Notes under the pieces: model-generated
What the model saw: the letters and a program-made list of their open reading frames with translations, nothing else
Databases searched by the model: none
Told to the model about the DNA's origin: nothing
Assembly: GCF_000521785.1 (NCBI RefSeq)
Contig: NZ_JALZ01000017.1
Span: 1-64,000 of the forward strand
Source of the DNA: Roseivivax halodurans JCM 10272
Lineage (GTDB): Bacteria; Pseudomonadota; Alphaproteobacteria; Rhodobacterales; Rhodobacteraceae
Length of the DNA: 64,000 nucleotides
Direction of reading: 5' to 3'
Made by a program: the position numbers and the translations under genes
Shown here: positions 35,198 to 45,199 of the stretch, piece after piece
How the letters are laid out: every line of letters begins with the position of its first letter
Numbering within the stretch: the first letter of the stretch is position 1

Positions 35198-37720
35198 ATG
35201 GATGTGATCGTCATTACCGCGATTATCGCGGCGCTTTTTGTGCTTCTGGGGATCGCCGAGCCGCTCGCCGGGCGGTTGCGGCTGCCCTATTCGGTGATCC
35301 TCGCCGTGCTCGGCATCTTCATCGGCGGCAGCGCGAGCTTCCTTCTCCGGACGGACCTCACCGATGCGCTCAACCCCATCGCCGAGGCGGTCCTGAACTT
35401 CCCGGTCCGCTCGAACATCTTCCTCTACGTTTTCCTGCCGACGCTGCTCTTCCAGGTGACGCTGGGGATGAACCTCAGGCGCATGCTGGACGATTGGGTG
35501 CCGATCGTGACGCTGGCGGTCGTGGCGGTGCTGTTTTCTACCGTGGTGGTCGGGGGATCCCTCGCCTTCGCCTCGGGGGTCGGCCTTGTCGCGTGCCTGC
35601 TGGTCGGGGCGATCGTCTCGACGACGGATCCCTCGGCGGTCGTATCGATCTTCCGGTCCATCGCCGCGCCGCGCCGTCTCGCCCGGATCGTCGAAGGCGA
35701 GAGCCTGATGAACGACGCGGCGGCCATCGCGCTCTTCGGCCTTCTCATGGGGTTCGTCATGCGCGGCGTCCCGGACCCGTCGCTCTGGGACGCGCTCCGG
35801 AGCTTTCCGCTCCTGATCCTCGGAGGGGCGGGGGTCGGGGTCCTGCTGGGTCAGGTCGCCATCATGATCATGGGCCGGTTCGGACGGCACGAGCTGGCGC
35901 AGCTCTCGCTGTCGGTGGCTCTGCCCTACCTGGCCTATATCGCGGCCGAGCAGGTTTTCGGCGCCTCGGGCGTGATCGCGGTCGTGGCGGCGGGGTTGAC
36001 CGTGAACGTCAGCGCGCCCGGCGCCCTGCCGCCCGCGGTCTGGCAGAACATGAAGGAGATGTGGGAACTTCTGGCGCATTGGGCCGGGGCGCTCATCTTC
36101 GTTCTCGCCGCGCTACTGATCCCGCGCCTGCTCGAGGGGATCACCTGGACGGATATCGGCCTCATCTCTGTGGTGGTCGTCGCAGCCCTGGCGGCGCGCG
36201 CGGTGATCCTCTTCGTGCTGTTCCCGCTCCTGTCGCTCGTCCGCCTCTCTCCGCCGGTCGAGCGACCCTATCGGGCGGCGATCCTCTGGGGCGGTCTGCG
36301 CGGTGCCGTCACTCTGGCGCTGGCGCTGGCCGTCACCGAAAGCGCGCGCGTCCCCGAGGATATCCAGCGCATGGTCGGTGTCCTTGCCACGGGCTACACG
36401 CTTTTCACTCTCGTGGTGCAGGGCTCGAGCCTGCGTTTCGTGATCGGCCGGCTCGGTCTCGACAAGCTCACCCCGCTCGATGCCGCGCTCGCCAAGCAGG
36501 TCGTTGCCGTTGCGCTACAGACCGTGCGCGAGGAGGTCCAGCAGACCACCGAGAATTACGGCCTCAGCCGAGAGATCGTGCGGTCCGAGGCCAAGATCTT
36601 CGGCGAGAGGCTCGAGGGCGCCGTGAAGGCGGCGGAGAATTCCGCCGAGATCCTCGACCGCGACCGGGTGACGCTGGGCCTCATCGCGCTTGCCGGGGCG
36701 GAGCGCGACATGATCCTCGACCGGTTCCGCGAGCGTGCCGTCTCGCCGCGCCTCACCGACCGCATCCTGTCGGACGTCGACCGTCTGCTGGAACAGGCCC
36801 GCCAGTCGGGTCGCCTCGGCTACCGCCGCGCCGCGCGGCGTGCGGTCGGCATCGACCCGGCGTTCAAGTTTGCGGTGCGGCTCTACAACCGGCTGAACGT
36901 GTCCTATCCGCTGGCGCGGCTGACCGCGGACAGGTTCGAGATCCTGCTTCTGCAGGGGCTCGTTCTCAACGATCTCGACCGGTTCATCGAGGCGCGCATC
37001 CGCCGCATCCATGGCCGCCGCGTTGCGGACGTCCTGCACGAGCTTCTCCACCGGCGGGCCGAGATGGTCGAGCAGGCGCTCGACGGGCTGCGGCTGCAAT
37101 ATCCCGGCTACGCCGAAGAGCTGGAACGCCGCTTCATCCGGCGCACCGCGCTGCGGCTGGAAAAACGCGAATACGACATGCTCTTCGACGAGGGGCTCGT
37201 CGGCGTCGAGCTGCACACCGAGTTGCTGCAGCGCCTCGACCGGCGGTTCGCCCGCGAGGACAAGCGCCCGGCGCTCGACATCGTTCTGCAGAAGGCGGAG
37301 GTCGCCAAGCAGTTCCCGCTCTTCTCCGAACTCGACGAGGGAACACTGAAACGGCTCTCTCGTGCGCTGGTGACGCGCTATGCGGACGAGGGCGACGTGA
37401 TCCTGACCCGCGGAACCACCGCCGACACCGTCTATTTCATCGCCTCGGGCGCGGTCGAGCTGCGCGCGGCGCGGCAGAGCTGGCGGCTTGGCCGCGGGGA
37501 GCTCTTCGGCCAGCTCGCCATGCTGACGCAGACCGCAAGAAAGGCCGAGGTGCGTGCCATCGCCCCGTCGACGCTGCTGGCGCTCGACGAACAGCGCTTC
37601 CGGCGTCTGTTGCGACGGTCGAAGGCCGTGCAGAAGGCGGTGCGCGAGAGCGCCGAGAAGCGTGGGATCGAATTGCCGGAACTGGCGGCGACAAAGCCGC
37701 AGGTTGCGGCGGAATCCTGA
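35198..37720 (+). CDS. CPA1-type cation/proton antiporter with C-terminal cyclic-nucleotide-binding domain
   Basis: An 840-residue antiporter. Residues 1 to about 420 hold some twelve membrane helices with NhaP/CPA1 landmarks: VSTTDPSAVVSIF, EGESLMNDAAAIALFGL (the ND ion-binding pair) and ILWGGLRGAVTLALALAV. About 430-670 is a long charged helical cytosolic region. About 675-800 is a cyclic-nucleotide-binding beta-barrel: FSELDEGTLKRLSRAL, YADEGDVILTRGTTADTVYFIASGAVEL, GRGELFGQLAMLT, with the GELFGQLAML turn of the phosphate-binding cassette. Plant SOS1 and sperm Na+/H+ exchangers share this order. The ion (Na+, K+ or Li+) and ligand are unknown. Confidence 0.88.
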   Translation: MDVIVITAIIAALFVLLGIAEPLAGRLRLPYSVILAVLGIFIGGSASFLLRTDLTDALNPIAEAVLNFPVRSNIFLYVFLPTLLFQVTLGMNLRRMLDDWVPIVTLAVVAVLFSTVVVGGSLAFASGVGLVACLLVGAIVSTTDPSAVVSIFRSIAAPRRLARIVEGESLMNDAAAIALFGLLMGFVMRGVPDPSLWDALRSFPLLILGGAGVGVLLGQVAIMIMGRFGRHELAQLSLSVALPYLAYIAAEQVFGASGVIAVVAAGLTVNVSAPGALPPAVWQNMKEMWELLAHWAGALIFVLAALLIPRLLEGITWTDIGLISVVVVAALAARAVILFVLFPLLSLVRLSPPVERPYRAAILWGGLRGAVTLALALAVTESARVPEDIQRMVGVLATGYTLFTLVVQGSSLRFVIGRLGLDKLTPLDAALAKQVVAVALQTVREEVQQTTENYGLSREIVRSEAKIFGERLEGAVKAAENSAEILDRDRVTLGLIALAGAERDMILDRFRERAVSPRLTDRILSDVDRLLEQARQSGRLGYRRAARRAVGIDPAFKFAVRLYNRLNVSYPLARLTADRFEILLLQGLVLNDLDRFIEARIRRIHGRRVADVLHELLHRRAEMVEQALDGLRLQYPGYAEELERRFIRRTALRLEKREYDMLFDEGLVGVELHTELLQRLDRRFAREDKRPALDIVLQKAEVAKQFPLFSELDEGTLKRLSRALVTRYADEGDVILTRGTTADTVYFIASGAVELRAARQSWRLGRGELFGQLAMLTQTARKAEVRAIAPSTLLALDEQRFRRLLRRSKAVQKAVRESAEKRGIELPELAATKPQVAAES

Positions 37721-37841
37721 GGAGGCAACGCCCTGGCCCGCACCGCATTTTAATGTCGCGGCAAAGGTGACTTCGCGGCGGGGCACCGATACCCTTCGCC
37801 GAAACAGCGCGCCGGGACAGGTGGGCGGAAGGCCGGAGACG

Positions 37842-39605
37842 ATGCCGAGACTGACAGAGTGGCGGAATGCAGCGGCGCGGGCCCGGAACCGCGCGGAGGC
37901 ATGGCGTGCGGGCAGATCCCGATCCGTGCCCGCATTCGCCGCAATGCCGGAGCCGCGAAGCATCGGGTCGCCCGCGAGAGGACGGCAGCTCCTCGCCGGA
38001 AACCTCATGTTCGCGGGCCATCTCGTCGAGTCCCCCGGCTGGTCGATCTGGGACGTGACCCCGCCCGATGCCGCCTTCGCGGAAGTGATCCAGGGCTGCC
38101 CGTGGCTCGATGATCTGGCGGCACTCGGGGATCCCGGAGCAAGGAGTCTCGCCCAGGGCTGGGTCTGGGGCTGGATCGCTCGTTATGGCCGCGGCAAAGG
38201 CGAGGGGTGGCAGCCGCAGCTTGCGGGCCGGCGGTTGATCCGCTGGATGCACCATTCCGCTTTCCTGCTGCGCGGCCCGGACCAGGAGACCTCCGACGCC
38301 TTCCGGCGGGCGATGGGGGCGCATGCCATCTACCTCTCGCGAAGCTGGATGCGGGCGCGGCCCGGAGTTGAGCGAATCGAAGCGCTGACCGGACTTCTGT
38401 ACGCGGCCTCGTTCCTTGCCGGCATGGCGCGGCATGCCGGGCCGGCCAAGCAGGGCCTCGATCGCGAATGCCGCGGAATCGTGCATGCCGACGGTGCGAT
38501 CGCGACGCGTAACCCCGAGGAGCTGCTCGAGGTCTTCGCCCTGCTCACATGGGCGGCCTCGGCACTCAGGGAATGTGGTGATGCGCCCGGAGCCGCCCAT
38601 GACGCCGCGATCAGGTCGATGGCGCAGAACTTGCGCACGCTGCGGCACTCGGACGGCCGGCTCGCGCGGTTTCACGGCGGAGGGGCAGGGGCCGAGGGGC
38701 GGCTCGATCAGGCGCTTGCGGCATCGGGCGTCCGGACGCGGCCGCGCAGCGGACGGGCCATGGGCTTCGTCAAGATGTCGGCCGGTCGAACGAGCCTCAT
38801 CATCGACGCGGCTCCTCCGCCTGCGGGTCAGGCCTCTCTCGACGCCCATGCCTCCACCCTTGCCTTCGAGCTGACATCCGGGAGGCGGCCGCTGATCGTC
38901 AGTTGCGGCGACGGCGCGAGCTTCGGGCCGGATTGGCGCCGCGCCGGGCGGGCGACCCCGTCCCATTCGGCGCTCTGTCTCGACGGATATTCCAGTGCCC
39001 GGCTCGGCGCGCCGGGTCATGTCGGCGCCGCGGCGCGCGAGATGCTGGAGGATGCGCCGACCCGAGTGCCGGTCGAACTCGCGACCGGCGAGGAGGGTGC
39101 CATCTTCGAGGGCGCGCATGACGGCTACGTCTCGACCCATGGTCTCACCCATGCGCGCACATTGACGCTGTCGACCGACGGGCGGACGCTGACCGGCGAG
39201 GACATGCTCATCGCGATGAGCGCGCAGGACCGGCGGGTCTTCGAACGCTCGATAGACCGAAGGGCGCCGACCGGCATTCCGTACCGGATCCGGTTCCATC
39301 TGCACCCTGATGTCGCGGCAGAACTGGATCCTGAGGGCGCCTCCGTGGAACTTACGCTTGCCTCGGGCGAAGTCTGGATCTTCCGCCCCGGAGCCGAGGC
39401 GGCGATGCGGCTTGAGGCGTCGGTCTATCTCGAGGCCGGACGCTTGCGGCCGAGAGCGTGCAAACAGGTCGTTTTATCCGGCCGCGCGATGGAGTATGCG
39501 AGCCGCGTCCGCTGGACGCTGGCCAAGTCCGAGGAAACCGCGATCGCCATTCGCGACCTCGCCGCCGCCGGCGTCGATGCGGACGAGACCGAAGACGCCA
39601 CCTGA
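37842..39605 (+). CDS. Heparinase II/III family protein
   Basis: A 587-residue protein of the heparinase II/III-like family common upstream of purH in Rhodobacterales. It has an N-terminal alpha-toroid part (AGNLMFAGHLVESPGWSIW, GWVWGWIARYG, RWMHHSAFLLRG) and a C-terminal beta-sandwich (SAGRTSLIIDAAPPP, GRRPLIVSCGD, HDGYVSTHGLTHARTL, RRAPTGIPYRIRFHLHPDV). No signal peptide is evident, unusual for a polysaccharide lyase; substrate unknown. GGAG precedes the ATG. purH follows after 12 bases. Confidence 0.85.
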   Translation: MPRLTEWRNAAARARNRAEAWRAGRSRSVPAFAAMPEPRSIGSPARGRQLLAGNLMFAGHLVESPGWSIWDVTPPDAAFAEVIQGCPWLDDLAALGDPGARSLAQGWVWGWIARYGRGKGEGWQPQLAGRRLIRWMHHSAFLLRGPDQETSDAFRRAMGAHAIYLSRSWMRARPGVERIEALTGLLYAASFLAGMARHAGPAKQGLDRECRGIVHADGAIATRNPEELLEVFALLTWAASALRECGDAPGAAHDAAIRSMAQNLRTLRHSDGRLARFHGGGAGAEGRLDQALAASGVRTRPRSGRAMGFVKMSAGRTSLIIDAAPPPAGQASLDAHASTLAFELTSGRRPLIVSCGDGASFGPDWRRAGRATPSHSALCLDGYSSARLGAPGHVGAAAREMLEDAPTRVPVELATGEEGAIFEGAHDGYVSTHGLTHARTLTLSTDGRTLTGEDMLIAMSAQDRRVFERSIDRRAPTGIPYRIRFHLHPDVAAELDPEGASVELTLASGEVWIFRPGAEAAMRLEASVYLEAGRLRPRACKQVVLSGRAMEYASRVRWTLAKSEETAIAIRDLAAAGVDADETEDAT

Positions 39606-39617
39606 CCGGGACATTCC

Positions 39618-41204
39618 ATGACAGACCTCGTCCGCCCGCGCCGCGCGCTGCTTTCCGTATCCGACAAGACCGGGCTCGAGGATCTCGCCCGCTCCCTCTC
39701 CGAGCGGGGTGTCGAGCTCGTCTCGACGGGAGGGACGGCGCGGGCGATGCGCGATGCGGGTCTCGAGGTGCGCGACGTTTCCGAGATCACCGGCTTTCCG
39801 GAGATGATGGATGGGCGCGTGAAGACGCTGCACCCGATGGTCCACGGCGGGCTGCTGGCGCTGCGCGACGACGACAGCCATGCTGCCGCGATGGAGGAGC
39901 ACGGGATCGGCGCAATCGATATCCTCGTGGTGAACCTCTATCCCTTCGAGGCGGCCGTAGCGGGCGGAGCCGATTACGCGACTGCGATCGAGAACATCGA
40001 CATCGGCGGCCCGGCGATGATCCGCGCGGGCGCCAAGAACCACGCCTATGTCGCGGTTGTGACGGATGTCGAGGATTACGACGCGCTTTTGGCCGAGCTC
40101 GACGCCAACCATGGGCAGACCTCCTATGCCTTCCGGCAGAAGCTGGCGCTGACCGCTTATGCGCGTACCGGGGCCTACGACGCGGCCGTGTCGGGCTGGA
40201 TGGCCGACGCGCTCGGCGAAACCGCACCGCGGCGGAGGGTCTTTGCCGGAACGCTCGCGCAGACGCTGCGCTACGGCGAGAACCCGCATCAATCCGCGGC
40301 CTTCTACGTCGACGGCGCGGCGCGGCCGGGCGTCGCCACCGCAGAGCAGCTGCAGGGCAAGGAGCTGAGCTACAACAACATCAACGACACCGATGCGGCC
40401 TTCGAGCTGGTGTCGGAGTTCGGCGGCGACGCGCCCGCCTGCGCCATCATCAAACATGCCAATCCCTGCGGCGTCGCGACGGGCAAGACCCTCGCCGAAG
40501 CCTATCGTCGGGCCTTCGATTGCGACCGGACCTCCGCCTTCGGCGGGATCGTGGCGCTGAACCGCACGCTCGACTGGGAGACGGCGGAGGCGATCACAGA
40601 GATATTCACCGAGGTGGTCATCGCTCCCGACGCGGACCCCGCGGCTCGGGAGATCTTCGCCAACAAGAAGAACCTGCGGCTCCTGCTGACGGGCGGTCTC
40701 GCCGACCCGAAATCGGGTGGCCTGACCTTCCGGCAGGTCTCGGGCGGGTTCCTCGTGCAGGACCGCGACACGGGCAGCGTCGCGCGGAACGATCTCAAGG
40801 TGGCTACGAAGCACGCGCCCTCCGAGGCCGAGATGGGCGATCTGATGATGGCCTGGACCGTCGCCAAGCACGTGAAGTCGAATGCCATCGTCTACGTCAA
40901 GGACGGCGCCACTGTAGGGATCGGCGCTGGTCAGATGAGCCGTGTTGATTCGACCCGCATCGCTGCGCGAAAGTCGCAGGACATGGCCGAGGCGCTCGGG
41001 CTCTCCGAGCCTCTGACGAAGGGTGCGGCAGTGGCGTCGGACGCGTTCTTTCCGTTCGCGGACGGGCTCCTGGCCGCGGCCGAGGCGGGCGCGACGGCGA
41101 TCATCCAGCCGGGCGGCGCGATGCGCGACGACGAGGTGACAGCCGCGGCCGACGAGGCGGGGCTCGCCATGGTGCTGACCTCCATGCGGCATTTCCGGCA
41201 TTGA
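39618..41204 (+). CDS. purH: Bifunctional AICAR transformylase/IMP cyclohydrolase
   Basis: A 528-residue enzyme catalysing the last two steps of IMP synthesis. The N-terminal IMP cyclohydrolase domain (about 1-200) shows [41 protein letters not shown] and NLYPFEA. The C-terminal transformylase domain has [37 protein letters not shown] with the catalytic Lys-His pair, [13 protein letters not shown] and [12 protein letters not shown]. Cytosolic, full family length. It follows the heparinase-like gene closely and is followed by lspA. Confidence 0.97.
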   Translation: MTDLVRPRRALLSVSDKTGLEDLARSLSERGVELVSTGGTARAMRDAGLEVRDVSEITGFPEMMDGRVKTLHPMVHGGLLALRDDDSHAAAMEEHGIGAIDILVVNLYPFEAAVAGGADYATAIENIDIGGPAMIRAGAKNHAYVAVVTDVEDYDALLAELDANHGQTSYAFRQKLALTAYARTGAYDAAVSGWMADALGETAPRRRVFAGTLAQTLRYGENPHQSAAFYVDGAARPGVATAEQLQGKELSYNNINDTDAAFELVSEFGGDAPACAIIKHANPCGVATGKTLAEAYRRAFDCDRTSAFGGIVALNRTLDWETAEAITEIFTEVVIAPDADPAAREIFANKKNLRLLLTGGLADPKSGGLTFRQVSGGFLVQDRDTGSVARNDLKVATKHAPSEAEMGDLMMAWTVAKHVKSNAIVYVKDGATVGIGAGQMSRVDSTRIAARKSQDMAEALGLSEPLTKGAAVASDAFFPFADGLLAAAEAGATAIIQPGGAMRDDEVTAAADEAGLAMVLTSMRHFRH

Positions 41205-41292
41205 CGGGGCTGCGCAAGACGGCCCCGCCACCTGCGGCGAGCGTGCCCGCCCGCGTGCCCTTTGGGCGCTCTGCGGCAGGGGAGCACACGGC

Positions 41293-41781
41293 ATGAGAAT
41301 GGTGGCGATCACAGCGACGCTGATCTTCGTGCTCGATCAGGTCACGAAGTACTGGGTGGTGCACGGGCTCGGGCTCGATGCCAAGGGCGTCATCGAGGTC
41401 TGGCCGCCCTTTCTCGAGTTCCGCATGGCGTGGAATTACGGCATCAATTTCGGGCTCTTCTCAGGTCAGGCCGACCTCACCCGCTGGGTCCTGATCGCGG
41501 TCGCGCTCGGCATCGTGCTTTTCGTTTTGGTGTGGCTCCGCCGCGATCCCCCCGGTCGGCCGGGCCTCCTCGCGGCCGGCGTGTTGATTGGCGGGGCGCT
41601 CGGAAACGTGGTCGACCGGCTCGTCTACGGCGCGGTTGCGGATTTCCTCAACATGTCGTGCTGCGGGATCAACAACCCTTACGCCTTCAACGTCGCGGAC
41701 ATCGCGATCTTTGCGGGTGCGGCCGGACTGGTGCTCTTCCCCGGCACACCGGCGAGCGGAAAGCGGAAAAAGCGCGCGTGA
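41293..41781 (+). CDS. lspA: Lipoprotein signal peptidase (SPase II)
   Basis: A 162-residue inner-membrane aspartyl protease with four helices. The two catalytic Asp residues are in [16 protein letters not shown] and FNVADIAIF, and the N-terminal [12 protein letters not shown] is typical. It cleaves signal peptides of diacylglyceryl-modified prolipoproteins, several of which this window encodes. A GGGGAG site lies upstream. It is 88 bases after purH and followed by a lipoprotein gene. Confidence 0.95.
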   Translation: MRMVAITATLIFVLDQVTKYWVVHGLGLDAKGVIEVWPPFLEFRMAWNYGINFGLFSGQADLTRWVLIAVALGIVLFVLVWLRRDPPGRPGLLAAGVLIGGALGNVVDRLVYGAVADFLNMSCCGINNPYAFNVADIAIFAGAAGLVLFPGTPASGKRKKRA

Positions 41782-41834
41782 CGCAGCCGAGCGATTGCGG
41801 TAGGGACAAGCTGATGACGGGACGGAGTGGCATG

Positions 41835-42365
41835 ATGAGCAAGCGGCAAATGGCGGTCGCGCTGGCGCTTCTGGCGCTCGGAGCCTGTTCGAGCGCGCGT
41901 GACGGCGAGACCAATCTACGCAATCTCAACACCTATCGCGGCAGCCCCGAAGAGTTCGGGATCGTGCCGAACAAGCCGCTGGCCGACCCGCCGTCCTTCT
42001 CGCAACTGCCGGCGCCCACGACCGGAACCGGCAACCGGGCCGACGTGACGCCGCTCGCGGATGCGGTCGCGGCTCTTGGCGGCGATCCCTCGCGTCTCGC
42101 CGAACGCGGAATTCCCACCAGCGACGCGGCTCTGGTGGCCGCGGCGGGGCGGAACGGGGTCGACGGGTCCATCCGGCAGGATCTGGCCGCGGCCGATGCG
42201 GCCTTCCGTCGCCGCGCCTCGATCTTCAACTGGAAGCTCGTGCCCGACAACGAGTACAATCGGGCGTATCGGCGGCAGTCGCTCGACGCGCAGGACTGGC
42301 TCGCGCGCGTGCGTCAGCCCGGCACGAACATCCGGACGCCGTCGGCACCGCCGCCCCGGAATTGA
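41835..42365 (+). CDS. DUF3035 lipoprotein
   Basis: A 176-residue lipoprotein with a short signal and lipobox (ALALLALGACSS). The mature part begins GETNLRNLNTYRGSPEEFGIVPNKPLADPPSF, then has a Gly/Pro-rich stretch and an amphipathic C-terminal part with FNWKLVPDNEYNRAYRRQSLDA. This is the pattern of DUF3035, a family of unknown role found after lspA in Rhodobacterales. The start at 41835 is preferred because GGAG is seven bases upstream; ATGs at 41832 and 41814 are in frame. Confidence 0.85.
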   Translation: MSKRQMAVALALLALGACSSARDGETNLRNLNTYRGSPEEFGIVPNKPLADPPSFSQLPAPTTGTGNRADVTPLADAVAALGGDPSRLAERGIPTSDAALVAAAGRNGVDGSIRQDLAAADAAFRRRASIFNWKLVPDNEYNRAYRRQSLDAQDWLARVRQPGTNIRTPSAPPPRN

Positions 42366-42449
42366 AGCTTACAATTCTGTCAGCTTTCTTGAAGTACTCC
42401 GGCGCGGTCACAGCTTGATGCAGAACCGACACGAGGAGGCTTCCACGAC

Positions 42450-43868
42450 ATGCTGACCCGCCTGAGCGGCCTCGCCGCCGCCGCACTTCTGGCGCTGCCT
42501 GCGGGCGCGCAGGAGAGGATCGAGGAGAAGGTGACGACCTTCACTCTCGACAACGGCATGGAAGCCGTGGTGATCGAGAACCACCGCGCGCCCGTCGTCA
42601 CACATATGGTCTGGTACCGCGCCGGCGCCGCCGACGAGCCGCCGGGCGAGTCGGGTATCGCGCATTTTCTCGAGCATCTGCTCTTCAAGGGCACTGAAAC
42701 GCTGGAGCCGGGCGAGTTCAGCCGCGTCGTCGCCGAGAACGGCGGAACCGACAACGCCTTCACGAGCCAGGACCAGACCGCCTATTTCCAGCGCGTCGCC
42801 TCGGACCGGCTGGAACGGATGATGGAGATGGAGGCGGACCGTATGGTCAACCTGCGGATCCGCGAAGAGGACATCCAGACAGAGCGGCAGGTGATCCTCG
42901 AGGAGCGCAACCAGCGGGTTGAGAACGAGCCGGGTGCGCTCTTCAACGAACAGATGAGCGCGGCGCTCTACCTCAACCATCCCTACGGCATTCCGGTCAT
43001 CGGCTGGAAGCACGAGATGGAGGCCCTCGATCGCGAGGCTGCTCTGACCTTCTACGAGAAGAACTACGCCCCCAATAACGCGATCCTCGTCGTTGCGGGC
43101 GATGTCGATCCCGAAGAGGTGCGTTCGCTCGCAGAGGAGCATTACGGTCCTCTCGAGGCCAATCCGGAGGTCGAAGCGCCGCGGCAGCGTCCGCAGGAGC
43201 CGCCACAACGTGCGGAACGCCGGCTGACCTATGCCGACCCGCGTGTCGCCCAACCCTACCTCATCCGGTCCTATCTCGCGCCCGAGCGGGATCCGGGCGA
43301 TCAGGAGCGCGCAGCCGCGCTGACCATCCTCGCGGAGGTTCTCGGCGGCGGGCAGACTTCGGTTCTGAACCGCGAGCTTCAGTTCGAGATGCAGGCGGCG
43401 GTCTACACCTCGGCCTTCTACAGCGGCACGCAACTCGACGACACGAGCTTCGGCCTCGTGGTCGTTCCCGCCGAGGGGGTGAGCCTCGAATCGGCGGAAG
43501 CGGAGCTCGATCGCGTCCTGTCGGAATTCGTGGAGGACGGCGTCGATCCCGAGCAGCTCGAGCGGATCAAGTTCCAGATCCGCGCGCAGCAGATCTACGC
43601 GCTCGACAATTCCGACGGTATCGCGCAGCGCTACGGATCGGCACTCACGAGCGGCCTGACGGTCGAGGACGTGCAGGACTGGCCCGAGATACTCGACGCC
43701 GTGACCGAGGAGGACATCCTTGCGGCAGCCGAAGGCCTCTTCGACCGGGACCATTCGATAACCGGTTATCTCACTGGGGCGGAGACGCAGGGGCAGACGC
43801 CGACGCCGGCCTCGGCCGACGCACCGGCGGTGGAAGACAAGCCCGAGGGCACGGAGGAGACGCAATGA
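42450..43868 (+). CDS. M16 family zinc metallopeptidase, catalytic subunit
   Basis: A 472-residue pitrilysin-type peptidase with a signal peptide (LSGLAAAALLALPAGAQ), so exported. The inverted zinc motif H72-F-L-E75-H76 is intact in SGIAHFLEHLLFKGT, followed by NGGTDNAFTSQDQTAYF and the downstream Glu in EERNQRVENEP that completes the site. The next gene encodes a paralogue without the motif; such pairs act as a two-chain peptidase. A GAGGAGG ribosome site precedes the ATG and the two genes overlap by four bases. Confidence 0.92.
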   Translation: MLTRLSGLAAAALLALPAGAQERIEEKVTTFTLDNGMEAVVIENHRAPVVTHMVWYRAGAADEPPGESGIAHFLEHLLFKGTETLEPGEFSRVVAENGGTDNAFTSQDQTAYFQRVASDRLERMMEMEADRMVNLRIREEDIQTERQVILEERNQRVENEPGALFNEQMSAALYLNHPYGIPVIGWKHEMEALDREAALTFYEKNYAPNNAILVVAGDVDPEEVRSLAEEHYGPLEANPEVEAPRQRPQEPPQRAERRLTYADPRVAQPYLIRSYLAPERDPGDQERAAALTILAEVLGGGQTSVLNRELQFEMQAAVYTSAFYSGTQLDDTSFGLVVVPAEGVSLESAEAELDRVLSEFVEDGVDPEQLERIKFQIRAQQIYALDNSDGIAQRYGSALTSGLTVEDVQDWPEILDAVTEEDILAAAEGLFDRDHSITGYLTGAETQGQTPTPASADAPAVEDKPEGTEETQ

Positions 43869-45199
43869 AGACGCTTGCGCTAGCGACCGGACTGGTCGCG
43901 TCGTTCGGCTTCGCCCTGCCCGCCGCGGCAGCGATCGACATCCAGGAGGTGACCACGGAGGCCGGCTTCGAGGCCTGGCTTGTGGAGGAGGAGAGCGTTC
44001 CGTTCGTGTCGCTCGAGATCCGTTTTGAGGGCGGCGCGGTGCTCGACCCGGCCGACAAGGCGGGTGTGACGAACCTCATGGTCGGACTGCTCGAGGAGGG
44101 CGCAGGGGATCTCGATGCCCGCGGGTTCGCCGCGGCGCAGGAAAGCCTTGCGGCAAGCTTTTCCTACGATGCCGGGCACGATGCGGTCTCGGTGTCCGCC
44201 CGTTTTCTGACCGAGAACATGGACGAGGTGGTGGCGCTTCTCCAGGACAGCCTGTCTGAGCCGCGGTTCGACGAGGATGCGATCGAGCGGGTGCGCGCCC
44301 AGGTGATGTCGGGCCTGCGCTCTGCGCAGAACGACCCCGGAGAGATTGCGGAGCGCCGGGCGGCGGAACTAGCGTTCGGCGACCACCCCTATGCGCGACC
44401 GGTGAGCGGGACGCTGGAGAGCGTGCCGAGCCTGACGCGAGACGACATCGTCGCGGCACACGAGACTGCGCTGGTGCAGGACCGCGTGCGCATCGGCGCG
44501 TCCGGCGACATCTCTGCGGAAGAGCTGTCGGAGCTGATTGACACGCTGATGGAAGGCCTGCCGGAAACCGGGGGAGATCTGCCTCGAAAGATCGAGGTCA
44601 AGACGGACGGAGGCGTGACCGTCGTGCCGTTCGATACGCCGCAATCGGTTGCGGTGTTCGAACAGCCGGGCATCGACCGCCACGACGAGGATTTCTTTCC
44701 AGCCTACGTGATGAACGAGATTCTGGGCGGTGGCGGCTTTGAGGCGCGCCTGACCGAGGAAGTGCGCGTCAAGCGCGGCCTAACCTATGGCGTATATTCC
44801 TATCTCGCGACGCGGGACTACGCCGATCTCGTGATGGGGCGCGTGCAGTCGTCGAATGAAACCGTCGCCGAGGCGGTCGAGGTGATCCGCGACGAATGGG
44901 GCAGGATGGCGAGTGAAGGCGTGACCGAGGCCGAGCTGGAGCAGGCCAAGACCTATCTGACCGGCGCCTATCCGCTTCGTTTCGACGGCAACGCCGCCAT
45001 CGCGAGCATTCTGGTCGGCATGCAGATGGACGACCTGACCCCCGATTACGTGAACACCCGCAACGGCAAGATCGAGGCAGTCACGGTCGAGGATGTGAAA
45101 CGGGTCGCCGGAGAATTGCTTGATCCCGATGCCCTGAGCTTCGTGGTCGTCGGCGATCCGGAGGGATTCGACGAGGCACAGGATGTGCAGGGCCAATAG
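43865..45199 (+). CDS. M16 family peptidase-like protein, non-catalytic subunit
   Basis: A 444-residue exported M16 paralogue (signal LATGLVASFGFALPAAAA). Where the catalytic partner has HxxEH it reads AGVTNLMVGLLEEGAG, so the zinc site is missing, while the substrate-binding C-terminal half is kept (GGGGFEARLTEEVRVKRGLTYGVYS, the R/Y pair typical of the family). It likely forms a heterodimer with the upstream subunit in the periplasm. Starts in the ATGA overlap at 43865. Confidence 0.92.
   Translation: MKTLALATGLVASFGFALPAAAAIDIQEVTTEAGFEAWLVEEESVPFVSLEIRFEGGAVLDPADKAGVTNLMVGLLEEGAGDLDARGFAAAQESLAASFSYDAGHDAVSVSARFLTENMDEVVALLQDSLSEPRFDEDAIERVRAQVMSGLRSAQNDPGEIAERRAAELAFGDHPYARPVSGTLESVPSLTRDDIVAAHETALVQDRVRIGASGDISAEELSELIDTLMEGLPETGGDLPRKIEVKTDGGVTVVPFDTPQSVAVFEQPGIDRHDEDFFPAYVMNEILGGGGFEARLTEEVRVKRGLTYGVYSYLATRDYADLVMGRVQSSNETVAEAVEVIRDEWGRMASEGVTEAELEQAKTYLTGAYPLRFDGNAAIASILVGMQMDDLTPDYVNTRNGKIEAVTVEDVKRVAGELLDPDALSFVVVGDPEGFDEAQDVQGQ

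Noticed and set aside
35494-37770. A 758-codon frame overlapping the antiporter gene on the same strand
   Set aside because: Arg/Gly/Ala/Pro-rich translation without hydrophobic segments; the antiporter frame has all family motifs, so this is a shadow.
37437-39305. A 622-codon minus-strand frame across the antiporter end and the heparinase-like gene
   Set aside because: No domain signature, no ribosome site, and it crosses two sense genes.
39474-41312. A 612-codon minus-strand frame opposite purH
   Set aside because: purH is complete and highly conserved on the other strand; the antisense product has low-complexity His/Arg/Gly composition.
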